64,000 nt of DNA from Nissolia schottii (lineage: Eukaryota; Streptophyta; Magnoliopsida; Fabales; Fabaceae), in assembly GCA_003254905.1 (NCBI GenBank), contig QANU01063326.1, positions 626,563 to 690,562 on the forward strand. The letters run 5' to 3'. The notes under the pieces were generated by a model. That model was not told the origin of the DNA, did no database searches, and saw only the letters and a list, made by a program, of their open reading frames with translations. Below, in pieces: positions 1 to 12,722 of the stretch (position 1 is the stretch's first letter; each line of letters begins with the position of its first letter). The position numbers were made by a program, and so were the translations under genes.

Positions 1-2560
1 TATTTTAATCATTTGGCATGATCGGTTAGGCCATCCCGGTTCAATAATGATATGAATTTTTTTAAAGAGAATTCACATAGACATTCATTGAAAAGCTAAA
101 AAAAATTTCAATTAAATGAATTCTCGTGTGTGCTTGTTCTCAAAGAAAAATAATGAGACGCAATCACCAATTGAAATTATGAGAAAATGATTTGCATTTC
201 TAGAATGTACTGATGGTGAATCATGTGAGCCCATTCACCCATCATATTGACCACTTATAAATTACGTATGATTTTAATTGATGCATTAAACAAATGGTTA
301 CGTGTGCGTTTATCATTAACTTCTAACCTGAAGTTTACAAGATTGCTTGCTCAAATAATTTAAAAGCAGAGTATCCAGATAATGTCATTAAGACGGTTTG
401 TCTTGACAGTAATTGTGAGTTAATATCTCAATATTTTAATGATTATTGTATGTCAAATGAACAGTTGAAGAGCATGATGCTCGTATTCATACATGGTCTA
501 TTAGAATTATTTATTAAATGTCTTCAATTAATAGATAAGCCATTACTTATGAGAACAAAATTTCATATTTTAGCCCGTGGACATGTATCTTGCATGTAGC
601 AACACTTGTATGTATCATGCCAACATTTCAATTAGCTTTTGGTTAGGAGCCAAATATTTACCATCTTAAAATTTTTAAATGTGCAGTTATATTCAAAATT
701 TTCCACCACAATGCACAAAGATATGACATTAGAGAATGTTGAGAATATATGATTGATCATAAATCTCCTTTTATTATATATTATCTCAAACCAATCAGAG
801 ATTTATTTATGACAATATTCATTTTATTGTCATTTTGATAAAATAATTTTCCCAACATTAGATAGAGAAAATAAGTAGATGAAACAAAAATTGTGTGAAT
901 ACATTGCCATTATCAAATTTAGATCCTCGTAAAAGGCAATGTGAAAAGATAATTCATTTGCAAGTATTGCAAATCAACTATCAGCTTTACTTACTGACCC
1001 AAAGAGAGTTATGAAAATCTTATGTACTACTGCAAATGCTCCAATTCGAGATGATGTCTCAAAAGGATAAACTTATTAGTGCAAATGAAAATAAGTCACA
1101 CTTGAAGTATGATGGCACAGTTGGTTCCAATGATGAAAATCCTTGAAAAAGGAAATGAGCAGTTAATCAATATGGTTATAATACGGAGGCAAATGCTCGA
1201 AATGAGTCTAAAGACATGACTATTGATGAACCCTATAAGTGGTGCAGACACCTGGGAAATGATAAAAATAAAGAGATCTCAATGAGTTATGCCTTTATGA
1301 AAAATATGGAACTAATAAAAATCATATTGTTGCTGACAATTTTGTATGCATATAATGTTGCTACTGAAATAATAAATAAGATGAGGCTCTTCTGTCAAAA
1401 AATATAGTCAGAAAATTTATTGGCCAATGTGGAAAGACGAAATTTATGTCAAAATCAACTTCACTAAAAAAATATGAAGTTTTTGGGATCTATAGTCAAA
1501 CATTGGAAGGTGTGAAGCCAGTGGGGTATAAGTGAGTTTTCGTATAAAATGAATGGGTAGAGATGAAAAAGCACGACTTGTAACATAAAGTTTTTCAGAA
1601 AACTTGACATTGACTGTATATAGATATATTTTCCGGTGGTGAATTTTATTTTATTATGACAATTAATTAAGTAATTAAACATGCGGCTATAAGCCTATTG
1701 ATATGGCCTACTAGCTAGCAAAATTTTATGAAAATCCTTAAAGAATTTAAAATAACTGAAACATATAGATATTCCCAGAAAAAATTATTCATTAAGGCTT
1801 CAACAATCCTTATATTAATTAAAATAATCATGACGTATGTGGTACAATCATCTAAGTCAATACTTATTGAAATATTTTGATAATTCAAAATTCTGTCTTC
1901 ATTTACACATAGAGCATTTGACAAATAAACTGTTTGTCTATCAATCAACTTATACTGAGAAAACTCTGAAATGGGTTTATATAGATTGAGAGCATCCATT
2001 AAGTACCCCAATGGTCGTGAGATTAGTTGATAAAGATCCATTAAGATCTTATAAAAACGACAATTAATTTCTTGTTCTTATATTACCAGGTCTTAGTGCT
2101 ATTAGAACACTAATATATCTCGCTAAGAATACGTCACTGGATATAACTTTTAATGCAAGTCAGTTAGCGAGATTTAGTTCTTGTTTAACAAGAACATACT
2201 AGAATGATTTTCAATATTTATTGTGATATTTTCATAAATTTACTTTATTTATATGAATCAAAATCACAATTTATTGGCTATGTAGCTATACGATTCTTTT
2301 TCTTTTTTTATATTTTGACAGAATTCAGAGGTTATTTATTTACATGTGAAAGCATGACTTTATCATAAAAATCACCAAAGCAAAATTTAGCTGCTACTTC
2401 AAGTCATGTAGGAATTATTGTAATACATGATTCGATCGTCAATATTTTCGGATAAGGATAGTCAATTAACATGTGAGTATCATGAAGAATGTTGAAACAA
2501 GTTATTATTTGTTTCACCATGATTGTTGATTTTAGATGTCTATTGGGTTGTTTTACTCCT
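1..2560 (+). mobile_element. Decayed Ty1/copia retrotransposon pol region (integrase, reverse transcriptase, RNase H)
   Basis: Conceptual translation in shifting plus-strand frames gives short copia pol segments in the usual order. The pre-integrase motif WHDRLGHPGS is near base 15. Integrase-like text with PLLMRTK follows around 540-560. A linker with LQ..NYQL..TQRE lies around 960-1010. The start of the reverse transcriptase, with LEGVKPVGYK, is around 1505-1535. Further reverse-transcriptase fragments run to about 2250, and an RNase H-like segment with AATSSHVG is around 2390. Stops and frameshifts occur every few dozen codons and parts of the reverse transcriptase are missing, so this is a dead remnant. 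The left end runs out of the window and no LTRs were found. Class and order are recognised from family knowledge; boundaries are approximate. Confidence 0.8.
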
Positions 2561-4209
2561 CCTTCCTTGATGGCCTTTTGTGCAAACATTGTATACTATA
2601 CCATTTGCTTATACATAGTGATTGAGGTGCTCATTGTATAACGAAACATCTAAGAATAAGAATAATACATCTCTTCCTATATTCTCTCTTTATCTCCTCT
2701 ATTACTCTTCCTAACCCTCTTTCTCATTAATTTCACAATAACATACACGATTTAAATCATAATTTATACTTTCATAATGCTAAAATAATGACACGACAAG
2801 TTTTGGATGGGTTGGCGACAAAATTAAAAGAGTCCAAAATAATGCACATCAAAAGCTACGCCACTGAAAATAATCTAAACCGGGAATTTTTATTTAAAAT
2901 AAAAACACAGAAAAGGATTTGCTACTATTTTTATGCATTCGTTTTAAATCATGAAAATGACATCCTTTGCCTGCTGCACCGTTTCCTTTATGGAATTTAA
3001 TGCAAGGGTTGATGCTTAGACCGTCAGCGAGACAAACAAAATAAAGCATCAAAAATAATTTTTATGGTGTCTAACTCATCTTTGTGTGGGTGGTGGAGGA
3101 TATCCTCCATGTCATATCAAAATTCTTCACGAATGAGTTGTGTTCATTTCGTTTTTTCTTCTAAGCAACGTTCAACATCAATATAGAAATAGCTGGGCTA
3201 TCCACATTCACGAAAATTAAAGCTTCATTTAAGAAAAAAACACATAAATCCGCGTAATGATCATAAATGCATCACCCGTTGCCAAGCGGAAAAACTGAAC
3301 AAGTTCAAAATATTATTAATTTAATCCATAAAAATTCAACAACGTAAATTTTTTAATGCTAATATAATATATAATATATTATTTAAAGTCAAAAGGGAGA
3401 AAGTAGTTTGAAGGTCCCTTTGAAGGACAGAAAGCAATGAAAACAAGAACCGAAAACAAAAACAAAAAATGCAAACTAAACATATCATTTATATTTACAC
3501 GTTAAAATTATCAAATGTATTTATAGAATTGTTATATTGAATAATTAAGTGACTTAACTCAACTTTAAAAATTAGTTCAAAAAAAATACATTTTCTTGAA
3601 CTTGTATAAAGACTATTTAAAAATCTTATCATTTAAATAATATAAGACTTAAATCACTTCTTTAGGCTCATGATTAATATATTTAGTGTGTGAAGTTTGG
3701 AGGAATAATTATTTACAAATGACCTATTCATTAATTTTAGGGTAGACTCTAATACCGGATTAAATAAATTATATTATCTAACTTAACCTTAAAAACTAAC
3801 TAAAATGTATAATATTGTTTTGAACCTATAAAAACTAATTAGGCCTTATCGTGGTAGCAACGCAGGACTTGGCATGTTAAGAGAATAACCAAACTAAATA
3901 AATAAAGAAAAATAATTAAAAAATGTAACAAATTAATCTATAAATACTTATAACATTTGACAATCTTTTTTTTGTTTTGTTCTAATTTTTATCATTTATA
4001 ATAATGAATAAGTTGCTCAAGCATCGCTGATAAATAAAAGGCTGGAACGTTTCTCAAATTGGTGTGAATGATGTACAGAGTGAGAGTAGATTTCGATTTG
4101 GGTGCAGTATGTAGTGCCTGGAATTTTGTTGGAATTTGAACAGAGGGAAGGGAAAGAATGAAAGAGAATAAATTGGTTTGATTTCCATTTTCCAAGGAGC
4201 AGAGAGCTT
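2561..4209. other. AT-rich intergenic region upstream of the ADNT1 gene
   Basis: No convincing gene or element was seen. Open frames here are short and show no family motif. The last few hundred bases probably carry the distal promoter of the carrier gene that follows. Confidence 0.5.
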
Positions 4210-4231
4210 CCACGTGGACATGCACACACTG

Positions 4232-4272
<41 letters not shown>

Positions 4273-4470
4273 CCTTAACTGTTTCTAACAAACGCCGTCA
4301 CTCACTCACTCACTAACTCACTCCCCTTGTGGCTGTGCTTGTGCCTCCGGCCCTCTCCACCCCGATTGATCGTTTGAGATCTCAATCTCCGTTTCCAGCT
4401 TCTCTCTTATTCTTATTTTTCTCGTGCAAGGTTTGTTTAGGTTAGGTTAGGTTTAGGGGTTTTTTTTTTT
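4210..4470 (+). promoter_or_regulatory. ADNT1 core promoter and 5' leader: G-box, TA microsatellite, pyrimidine-rich leader
   Basis: A perfect G-box palindrome CCACGTGG at 4210-4217 is followed 18 bases later by an uninterrupted (TA)n run at 4236-4270, which may supply the TATA function. A CTCA-repeat, pyrimidine-rich stretch (about 4298-4330) typical of plant 5' leaders then leads to the ATG at 4474. G-boxes bind bZIP and bHLH factors in plants; use of this site is inferred. The TA run is likely length-variable, so spacing from G-box to start site may differ between accessions. Confidence 0.5.
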
Positions 4471-4473
4471 GTG

Positions 4474-7400
4474 ATGGCTTCGGAGACGAAGGCCGTGAAT
4501 CTGGCGGAGGAGGCGAAGCTCGCGAGGGAAGGCGTCAAGGCCCCCAGCTATGCTTTCACAGCCATCTTCAAGTCCCTCATCGCTGGCGGCGTCGCTGGAG
4601 GAGTGTATGTCATGTCCCCCCTTTTTTCTCTATTTCCCTCTTTTTATTTGTTTGTTTATTTTTAATTTTGTTTGTCTTTAAATAAACGGTAAATTAATTG
4701 ATTAATTGGAATTTGGAAGTTGTTTTTGTCTGATTTCTCTTGCTCCCCTCACAGGGTTATATTGCTCTTTCCGGTAATTTCGATGCTGGGTAGGGGTAGG
4801 ACCATGCTGCTGTGAAATAATTAGAATAATTAGAATTTGATGTTTCATTGTCTGGGAACAATGAAGCACACGCCTCTTTTGATTTCACCAGAGAATGTCA
4901 ACTGTTTTCTAATATTTTTTTGTTTATTTGGTGGAATGTGATCTACTCAGCTTAAGCGGCTTAGTTTCCCCGGGAAGTAGCAAAATTAGTTCCTGTTAAT
5001 CGCCTATACTTGGATTAGATCACATGTGTGGCAGTAGAACCACTCTTATTTTGGGGCTTTCAAGGAAGCTCCATTGCCTTTATGCTCATGTTTCATGAGA
5101 TAAATTTTTGAACTCACATGACATTGATGTATTGAAATCTACAATTCCACTGCTAGGATGGGATGAATCAAGTTAGTAACTTCCTAGCTGGTGAATTTGT
5201 TTTGATAATTTATGTATGCCTTGCTACCTTTGAATTGCTGTTCAGTTATGACAAGGTGGTCCAATTCTCCTGGATACTATTTCTTGCTATTAGTTTCAAA
5301 ATCCTTTTTGAATCATGTTTTTTTTTTTCCCCTTCTAACTGACTGGAATATTTTGTATCTACGCAGATCACGAACAGCTGTTGCTCCACTGGAACGGCTG
5401 AAAATTTTGCTACAGGTTAGTTTATTTGGTTGCTTAGATCTAAATGGGAGGTTTTGCTATCTTTTACTCTTGTATATAATGGGATGGGATAAAAAGTGTT
5501 CACATCTGATATGATACTCTTTTGTTTGCCCTTGACATGTTATAGGTCCAGAACCCCCACAACATAAAATACAATGGAACAGTTCAAGGACTAAAATATA
5601 TATGGAGAACTGAAGGTTTTCGTGGACTGTTCAAAGGGAATGGTACTAATTGTGCTCGAATTGTCCCCAATTCTGCGGTGAAGTTCTTCAGTTATGAGCA
5701 AGCTTCTAAGTAAGTTTTCCTTTAGATGTTCAGTGATGCACTGATTGCTTTATTGTTAAGCATTCTCTTCTGTTGTCTTTTCATTCCGGTGCACTGCTAA
5801 TCCGATGAACTCGTCTGCAATCCTCTTTGAACATTTCTCTTTTACAGAGCATTTTAATGAAAAGGATCACTTTAGTAGAATTGACGTATTTAAACTCTGC
5901 TCTTTTTCACTGACTACTCCTTCCTTTTTTCTGGCAGAATTATACTGCAAATGTATCAGCAGCAAACTGGAAATGGTATGCCCATGTTATTGTTTTTTCT
6001 GTTGGGGTTTTTTTTTGGCATTGGGTGCAGGGGAGTAAAGGCTTAGGTTGGCAGTTGCCACTTTTCCAATAATTGAGTTAACTTTTTGACAAATGTGTCT
6101 ATGAAAAATTAACAATCACAATTAATAAAAAGAAACAATTTTGTGAATAAAATAAAACCAAATAAAAAACTCTGTACTAAAATGACTCTGGTCTGAGTAT
6201 TTTTTGCTTGTCCTTTCTGCAGATGATGCTCAGTTGACTCCTGTTTTACGTCTTGGTGCTGGAGCATGTGCCGGAATAATTGCCATGTCTGCAACTTATC
6301 CAATGGACATGGTCCGAGGCAGGATAACTGTACAGGTACTTTTTTATTTTCATTTTTCTGTCTTTCAGGTGTTTGCTTTGCCTCTTATGGTCCAGAACTG
6401 TAATTGCACATGCATAAAATTAGCATCTTATAGCTGCAAGATTATGTGGAGATAAAATATATAGTACTAATTTCTCGATGTTCTTTGTGCTCTTGATATT
6501 TAGTAGTCAGTTAGTTTTTCTTGTATTTGCAGACAGAGAAGTCTCCTTTCCAGTACAGAGGAATGTTCCATGCTCTATCAACCGTGCTTAAGGAAGAAGG
6601 TCCACGTGCTTTATACAAGGGCTGGCTTCCTTCAGTCATTGGAGTTGTGAGTCTTGTTTTCAAAAACTCATTTTTTCTTTATGAAGTTGATGATTATGGT
6701 CATGATAGTAAGGCAGTTCGTATCTAATATTATGCTTTTGCTATATGCTCCATGGGCAATTCGTATTGTATTTGGTGATCACAATGTAGAACCTGCAAGC
6801 TGCAGTTGGGAGGAGGAAAACCTATGGAGCTTGAAATTTTGTTGTCTCTTACTAGCAATCTGTTTTTGCACTGGTTATAGATGTGTCTGGATATTAGCAA
6901 GGATTGTGACTCTGACTAGGGTCTTAGTGACCCATACCTTGTTAATATCTGTAGATAGATAGCACCTATTATATTAGCTGTGCAGAATGCAGATATAGTT
7001 AGGAGCAGCATGGGGCTGTAGAGTCGAACATAAAGTCACGCCTAAAACTGGTGCATTCAATTTTGAGGGATAGAAAGTTAGAAACTTTGTCTTCAACTAT
7101 GTTTATGATAGTTGTTCTTGTAGTGTGATCATTACTATTTTACAGAATTTTCTACATGCTTCTGTTACGTACCCCCTAGTAATCAGGAAGTAGAAGTGGA
7201 TAAAGCAGGGAGAAATTCAAGAATTCCACCACCGCCCTTTAGCTATAGCCGAAGGAGAAGCCAAACAGATAGGGGAGAGTAGATTTGATTTGCGGTTATT
7301 AAGATAAGATTTTGTTAGTTAGGAAGATATTATTTAAAGTTAAATTAGGATTCTGTTAGTGTGGAAGATATTATTAGGATGAGATTAGTTAGGAAGAATA

Positions 7401-8977
7401 AAATTAGTTATGAAGTAGTCTATAAATAGAAGAGAATTAAGGGAGAGGAGGAAGGTTTTTTGAGAGACCAGAACAAATCAGGCGAGAAAACACTCTTTTT
7501 GTCGAGAATTGTCATTCTTCTATTTTGTTATTTTCAAGGCTAGACCTAATTGGGTCCTATCTTAAACAATTTCTCTTTAAATTCTGTCATATTTTGTGAG
7601 TTTGGTACCAGTTGTTACAACTTCACAGAATAATTTCTCTGCATGAAAGATTACTATTCTTGAATGTTTTTGACACGCTTCAAGATTAATCCCATAATTT
7701 GTACTACTAAGTCTAATACTATGGTCTGGTGATAAGGTTTTACCTGGATATGGTAGGTTCTAGGTAGATGATAGTTAGGTGATGAAGGGGTCACACCTAC
7801 TATTGGTGGGGCCAAGTTTATAGAGATATGAAAGATCACTCTTCTGCAATATTATCTGCATGCTTCATAATTATAATTGACTCACTAAAGATCCCTTGTA
7901 ATTTGAATGGAACCTCTCTTGTCGCGTGCTGTCACTGAATTTGATATTCCCTTACTTTTCTTTCCTCTTGTTTTCCAGATTCCTTATGTAGGTCTCAACT
8001 TTGCTGTGTACGAGTCTTTGAAAGATTGGTTAGTTAAATCCAATCCATTTGGTCTAGTTCAAGATGGTGAGTTGAGTGTGACAACTCGCCTGGCGTGTGG
8101 TGCTGCAGCTGGAACTGTTGGACAAACTGTTGCTTACCCTCTTGACGTCATTCGTCGAAGAATGCAGATGGTGGGTTGGAACCATGCTGCTTCTGTTGTA
8201 GCTGGTGATGGAAGAGGAAAGGTCCCGCTTGAATACACGGGCATGATTGATGCATTCAGGAAAACTGTTCGTTATGAGGGATTTGGTGCATTATACAAGG
8301 GTCTGGTGCCCAATTCTGTAAAGGTCAGTCTTTATGCAATACTCATGAATCATCTATTCTGGCAAAATGTGGCAAATTATATCTACTTGATTACAGACTT
8401 GTTTCCGTCAGAAAAAGAAGGAAAGAAACTTTTAAGGAAAATACTACTATTTCTATGAATAACTAGAAAATTTCTGCTTGCTTTATGTCACATGATGATT
8501 CCTGTGTGATTGCCCCATCATCTGTTGGTCTCACCTCTCTCTGACTAAAGATGTGAAATTAACATTCTTCTACCCAATTAGCACTAATTTAAACACACTA
8601 CTTTGTGAATTGCTGTTAGAATTTTGTTATTGCAGTTTTGAACCACGCAAATCAATGTACTCTGCATAGCGGCTTCTTTTGTGATGTAATAAACTGAATT
8701 TCATAATAGTTCTATTTGTTTAATGCCTTTACTGGGTGGTTGGTGTTCAGGAGTCATCTCAATTCACAATTGCTGTAGCCATTGTGACACGAAAATGAAT
8801 ACCCTTGCCTTTAAAATATTGTTGACCCGATAGTATTTTAAATTGCCTTAAATCTTCCTTTAACTAAAACATTCTTAACTCTATATCTTGCAGGTGGTCC
8901 CATCCATAGCAATTGCGTTTGTAACGTATGAGGTGGTAAAGGACGTCTTAGGAGTGGAGATCAGAATATCAGACTGA
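4474..8977 (+). CDS. ADNT1: Mitochondrial adenine nucleotide transporter, ADNT1-like (SLC25 family)
   Basis: Eight coding exons with GT-AG introns join in frame: 4474-4604, 5367-5415, 5546-5709, 5938-5975, 6223-6335, 6533-6646, 7979-8323, 8894-8977. They encode 345 aa, close to the roughly 350 aa of Arabidopsis ADNT1. Three mitochondrial-carrier repeats are visible, each with its Px[DE]xx[KR] signature: PLERLK at about residues 51-56, PMDMVR at 154-159 and PLDVIR at 257-262. The protein ends in GVEIRISD. The family sits in the inner mitochondrial membrane; Arabidopsis ADNT1 exchanges AMP/ADP with ATP. The ATG at 4474 starts MASETKAVNLAEEAK, as in relatives. Intron 6 (6647-7978) is enlarged by a solo LTR. 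The CDS is intact, so the gene is probably functional. The assignment to ADNT1 rather than another carrier rests on near-continuous remembered similarity. Confidence 0.95.
7163..7619 (+). mobile_element. Candidate solo LTR inside intron 6 of the ADNT1 gene
   Basis: A 457-bp segment begins TGTTACGTACC and ends ACCAGTTGTTACA, giving the TG...CA ends of an LTR. Flanks are GCTTC on the left (7158-7162) and ACTTC on the right (7620-7624), a 5-bp target-site duplication with one mismatch. Inside is a TATA-like CTATAAATAGA near 7420, followed by sequence resembling a transcribed leader. No pol sequence is present. The ends match those of the segment at 31774-32250. Orientation is inferred from the TATA box. 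Confidence 0.6.
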
Positions 8978-9430
8978 AGGTTGCCATCCATGTGATACCA
9001 GTTTGCCTGTTGTGGTTTTTTTTTTTTTTTTTTTTTGTAGGCAAGGGGATGCAGAGATGGTAAATTAGGGCTATTTTCTTGTTTTTCATCTCTCCAAGAA
9101 GGAGTTAGGAGGCACTTAAGCTAGTGTCTATAAATTAATTCCCGTTTCCTATTTGTATTTCCTTGTGAACGCGCAGTAGCTTTTAGCTTCTTATTCATCT
9201 TCTCTGGCAATAAGTGTTGTGGAAAAACAACGCAAGGACATAACTGCATGGCTTTCTGCACGAGTGAAGAAAGCATTTTTATTGGTGGACCTTCAGTGAC
9301 TGATTTCTGTGTGCTCCTCTCTACTGTCTTGAGAGGGTATTCGTTATAACATTTGCATTCTTGTGTCCATGTTTCTAAGCTGCCATGCAAGGCTTGTACA
9401 ATCAATATTCCTGCCATTTTATACTTTTAT
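8978..9430 (+). other. Probable ADNT1 3' UTR
   Basis: Transcribed-looking sequence follows the stop, with a T-rich run at about 9017-9038. The minus-strand open frame across 9121-9417 is taken as a shadow. The poly(A) site was not fixed. Confidence 0.4.
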
Positions 9431-10126
9431 GATGTCTTACCATAAGGTCATAGGTTTTGCCGTGAGAAAGTTTGGACGTAATGCCTTTGGCAATACTGAT
9501 ATATGTAATTTGTAAATTACAATTCCTAGGATTGCCGCATAACATAATCGACCCATCACTTTCTTGCATTATTCTTTTAGGAATCAGAATCTTAACTATT
9601 TCCTTCTGTTTACATATTCTGGCCAATGGTTTAAGCTTTGTAAAAATGTGGTTATTGAACAAGAAATAGAAGAATATCTTATGTAAAGGCGAACAATGGA
9701 ATTCTGTACACTTCAAGTCACAACTTACAATACTTCTATTTCACATTTTGATAACCTAATTGCATGATGAAATGGCAACTGAAAAAACAATGCAAGGTGA
9801 CCCCGCCAGAGGTACGCGAGTCCCCTATCAGATTGGGCCAGTTCGCCTTCATCCTTTGATGATTGATAGCTTATAAAATGTTATTGGTATTCCTCTATGC
9901 AGACAAAGCACTTGCCTAAAATTGTGGGGGGGGGGGGGGGGAAAAAACTGGCAGTGCCATAGTTTGCTTCACTATTTCTCAAATATAATTAATCTGTGTT
10001 GATATGTGTAATCCACCACAGTAGAAAGATTTTTCTTCACATCTTTCTTCCATGCCTGAACAAAAGATAATAACAATGCTTAATCTTTGATGTGAATGAC
10101 TCGATGCTACAATTAAATTAAATTTT
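9431..10126. other. Intergenic spacer with a poly-G tract
   Basis: No gene was recognised. The main feature is a homopolymer run of about 15 G near 9927-9942, directly followed by A residues, a likely site of length variation and sequencing error. Confidence 0.5.
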
Positions 10127-10358
10127 GAGTAAACCATTAAATTCATTCATAAAATTGATAGCGTCTGTCAAATTTGTTTTTAAGTTACGGAAAATATCAA
10201 ATTCATTTTTAAAGTCAAAAATCAATCAAATTAGCCACTCTCGGAGATTAATTTGATCGTCTCTTGTCAATCTTGTTGACAAATAGAATATTTGATATTG
10301 CTTGAGGATGAACTTGACGAACGCTGTCAACCTTGTAGACGAATTTAATGGTTTACTC
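10127..10358. mobile_element. Small MITE with 18-bp perfect terminal inverted repeats
   Basis: GAGTAAACCATTAAATTC at 10127-10144 is repeated as its exact reverse complement at 10341-10358, bounding a 232-bp non-coding segment. Flanks are AT-rich and imperfectly alike (TTAAATTTT and ATTCAATTT), compatible with a diverged 9-bp duplication of Mutator type. Superfamily is not certain. Confidence 0.65.
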
Positions 10359-10820
10359 ATTCAATTTTTTATTATATTTTGAAAATGATGAGTGAAAAGC
10401 TGATACATACCTGGTGTCCCTTATGGTAGTTTGAAATCTTGGTGTAAATGATCTCCTCCCAAGCTTAGGCTCATGCCTATTAGTATGTATTCTTGATGAT
10501 GACATGCATGTTTTATATAAAGCAACCTGGTGGTCTCTTACCATGTTGTACTTGCTGTCCTCATCATATTCTCCTATGCACTCATCATCCTTTGAAAAAT
10601 AAACTGAGGAAAGTAACACAAGCAACATGTTCAGGTCAGCTAAGGATGTGTTTGGAAGATGTGAATGAACCAATTCTTCTTTCTCTTCCTCCTCTACACA
10701 CTCTTCCAACCCATCATCTATCTCTGTGTCTCTTTCTTTCTTTGGTTCCGCCATATTCTCTCTGAATAAACCTGTGTCATGAATCAAACCAGGGATTTTA
10801 ATTAGACTCTCAGCAAGCAA
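10353..10820 (-). CDS. Hypothetical protein, unrecognised; possibly part of a spliced gene
   Basis: This 155-codon minus-strand frame is one of the longest unexplained frames in the window. An internal ATG starts MAEPKKERDTEIDDGLEE, followed by a very acidic stretch (EECVEEEEKEE), a leucine-rich segment and a basic tail. Splice-like signals occur inside: an acceptor-like TTTCCTCAG near 10610 and a strong donor-like CAG/GTATGTAT near 10410. The true product may therefore be a shorter spliced protein, or this may be a decayed gene. The frame runs into the MITE at 10127-10358, so its 3' part may have been rearranged. No family motif was recognised, and chance cannot be excluded. Confidence 0.25.
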   Translation of the reverse strand: MLAESLIKIPGLIHDTGLFRENMAEPKKERDTEIDDGLEECVEEEEKEELVHSHLPNTSLADLNMLLVLLSSVYFSKDDECIGEYDEDSKYNMVRDHQVALYKTCMSSSRIHTNRHEPKLGRRSFTPRFQTTIRDTRYVSAFHSSFSKYNKKLNE

Positions 10821-11119
10821 TTATTGTAACGCTTGCTTAATTGAATGTATGAAACTTGTCTGAGTATAAATAGATCAGGAACAAATGCTGGATTAAGGAT
10901 GCCCATTTAGAGCTACCGGTCTAATTTGAGTTTGAAGTATATATACGGGCAATTTTTTTCAAAGTCTATGGCTCATATTTAAATTTTTTTTTTTCTATTT
11001 CAAAATGTGAGGTTATTAATCAGTTCTTTCCTTCTCTATGTTGTTTGGTTCATATTCATTATACTATAAAACACAAATAAAGAAAACAAAGATGAAAATA
11101 GTATGACATGGGAAAGAGT

Positions 11120-11153
<34 letters not shown>

Positions 11154-12400
11154 TAGTGATGGCTAATTTGTGGTGGAGGCAGATATAGCATGACAAATGT
11201 AAGGTACAATGTTATACTTTTTTGGTAGTATATGTGGGGGGAAAATATCAGATCCTAACTGTTGCCAATCTTTGTTGCTTTGTTTAATTGAGGCTTCTCT
11301 CCCAGTTTAGTCATATGGATTTATCTTTTAAACATTTTTTTTAAACATCTATAAAAGTATTTATAAATTACTTATTAACGTGACCCTCACATTTACAACA
11401 AGAAAAATAAAACAATGTATATGATGTATATGTACATCAACATGCAAAATGTATTTTTAGATTTTTTAATTTACACCAACATTAATGTACCCTTTTCTCT
11501 TAACTTTATATGTAATTTCCCTCAAACATGCAAATGTTAGGAAGGTCTTTTAGTCAGATTTGTTGAAGACAAAATATGAAGTAATTCATTGTTTGAGCAT
11601 AGATTAGTTAACAATATTATGGGAAAGTGACTTGCGAATACATTATGTCTAAGTCTAGTAGATGATGTAAGTAGTTTAAGTGAATGAATCGTAATAAGAA
11701 AAGAAGGGAAAATAATTAGTGGAGTGGACTTAAACATGGAATCCTTGTTTGGATGTTCAATTGGCTTAATGAGAGACGGAAATGAGAATATGTTTTACTT
11801 TCTTGTTGTCTATTTAAAGGGTCACAAAATGAGAACTTGTAATATAATGATAAGATAAATCTTTTTGGTTAATTCAATTTTTTTGTCATCATTCAAATCA
11901 TATCTTATACTCATCTTCATTTTATTTCTCTCTACCCTTTTTCATCTACCAACAAGCAGTTGAACAAACTATTAGTAATTTAATCTCTTGTAATAAAAAT
12001 GATGACACAAATTTAATTTTTAAAAAGTGTATTTATTAAAATAAGAAGAAATTCTTAATGTTTCATCTTGTGATAAAAATGTCAACCTTATACTAATTTG
12101 ATGACAAGAGTAATTTTTTTTTTTTGGGTAATGATGACAAGAGTACTAGATGTTAAATGCAATTATAACTTAAATTATGCATTTAACAAGTTTTTAAAAG
12201 GTTTGTAAATGAATCGGTATTTATTTAATGTATAAATTATATTTTTATTTATTTTTTGACCAAAACAACCTTTTGGGTGCGGCATCCTTTTTTTTTTTTT
12301 TAAAAGAAAAAAAAAATTCCATCGGTACCCCTTGGGCAAAACAACTTTAATCACATATTGCTAATTTTTGGGGGCAAATGAATAAACATTGTTATAAAAC
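10821..12400. other. Intergenic AT-rich spacer
   Basis: No gene or well-bounded element was seen. It includes an AT run followed by an AG run near 11129-11152 and several poly-T tracts. Confidence 0.5.
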
Positions 12401-12528
12401 CAACTTTAACGGCATCCCAGCAAAACGGTGCGTTTGAGCGCATTCCCATTCTGGACTCAGCTTCCTCAACTCGTGTAGTCTGAGCGTGCTTGTGGATCTG
12501 CATCGCTGCGAGAAGAAGAAGGAGGAAG
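12401..12528 (+). promoter_or_regulatory. Promoter-proximal region and 5' leader of the nucleotide-sugar transporter gene
   Basis: GC content rises here relative to the spacer. An AAAACGGTGCGTTT motif lies around 12422-12435, a word I associate with plant housekeeping-gene promoters. No clear TATA box was seen. The ATG follows a purine-rich AGAAGAAGAAGGAGGAAG leader. Confidence 0.35.
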
Positions 12529-12576
12529 ATGCAGTGGTACTTTGTCGCTGTGCTCCTCACTGTTCTCACCAGTTCT

Positions 12577-12610
<34 letters not shown>

Positions 12611-12683
12611 NNNNNNNNNNNNNNNNNNNNNNNNNNNNNNNNNNNNNNNNNNNNNNNNNNNNNNNNNNNNNNNNNNNNNNNNN

Positions 12684-12722
<39 letters not shown>

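Noticed and set aside
6109-6962. Frames in ADNT1 introns and antisense to its exons
   Set aside because: They overlap exons fixed by homology and splice sites; they are shadows.
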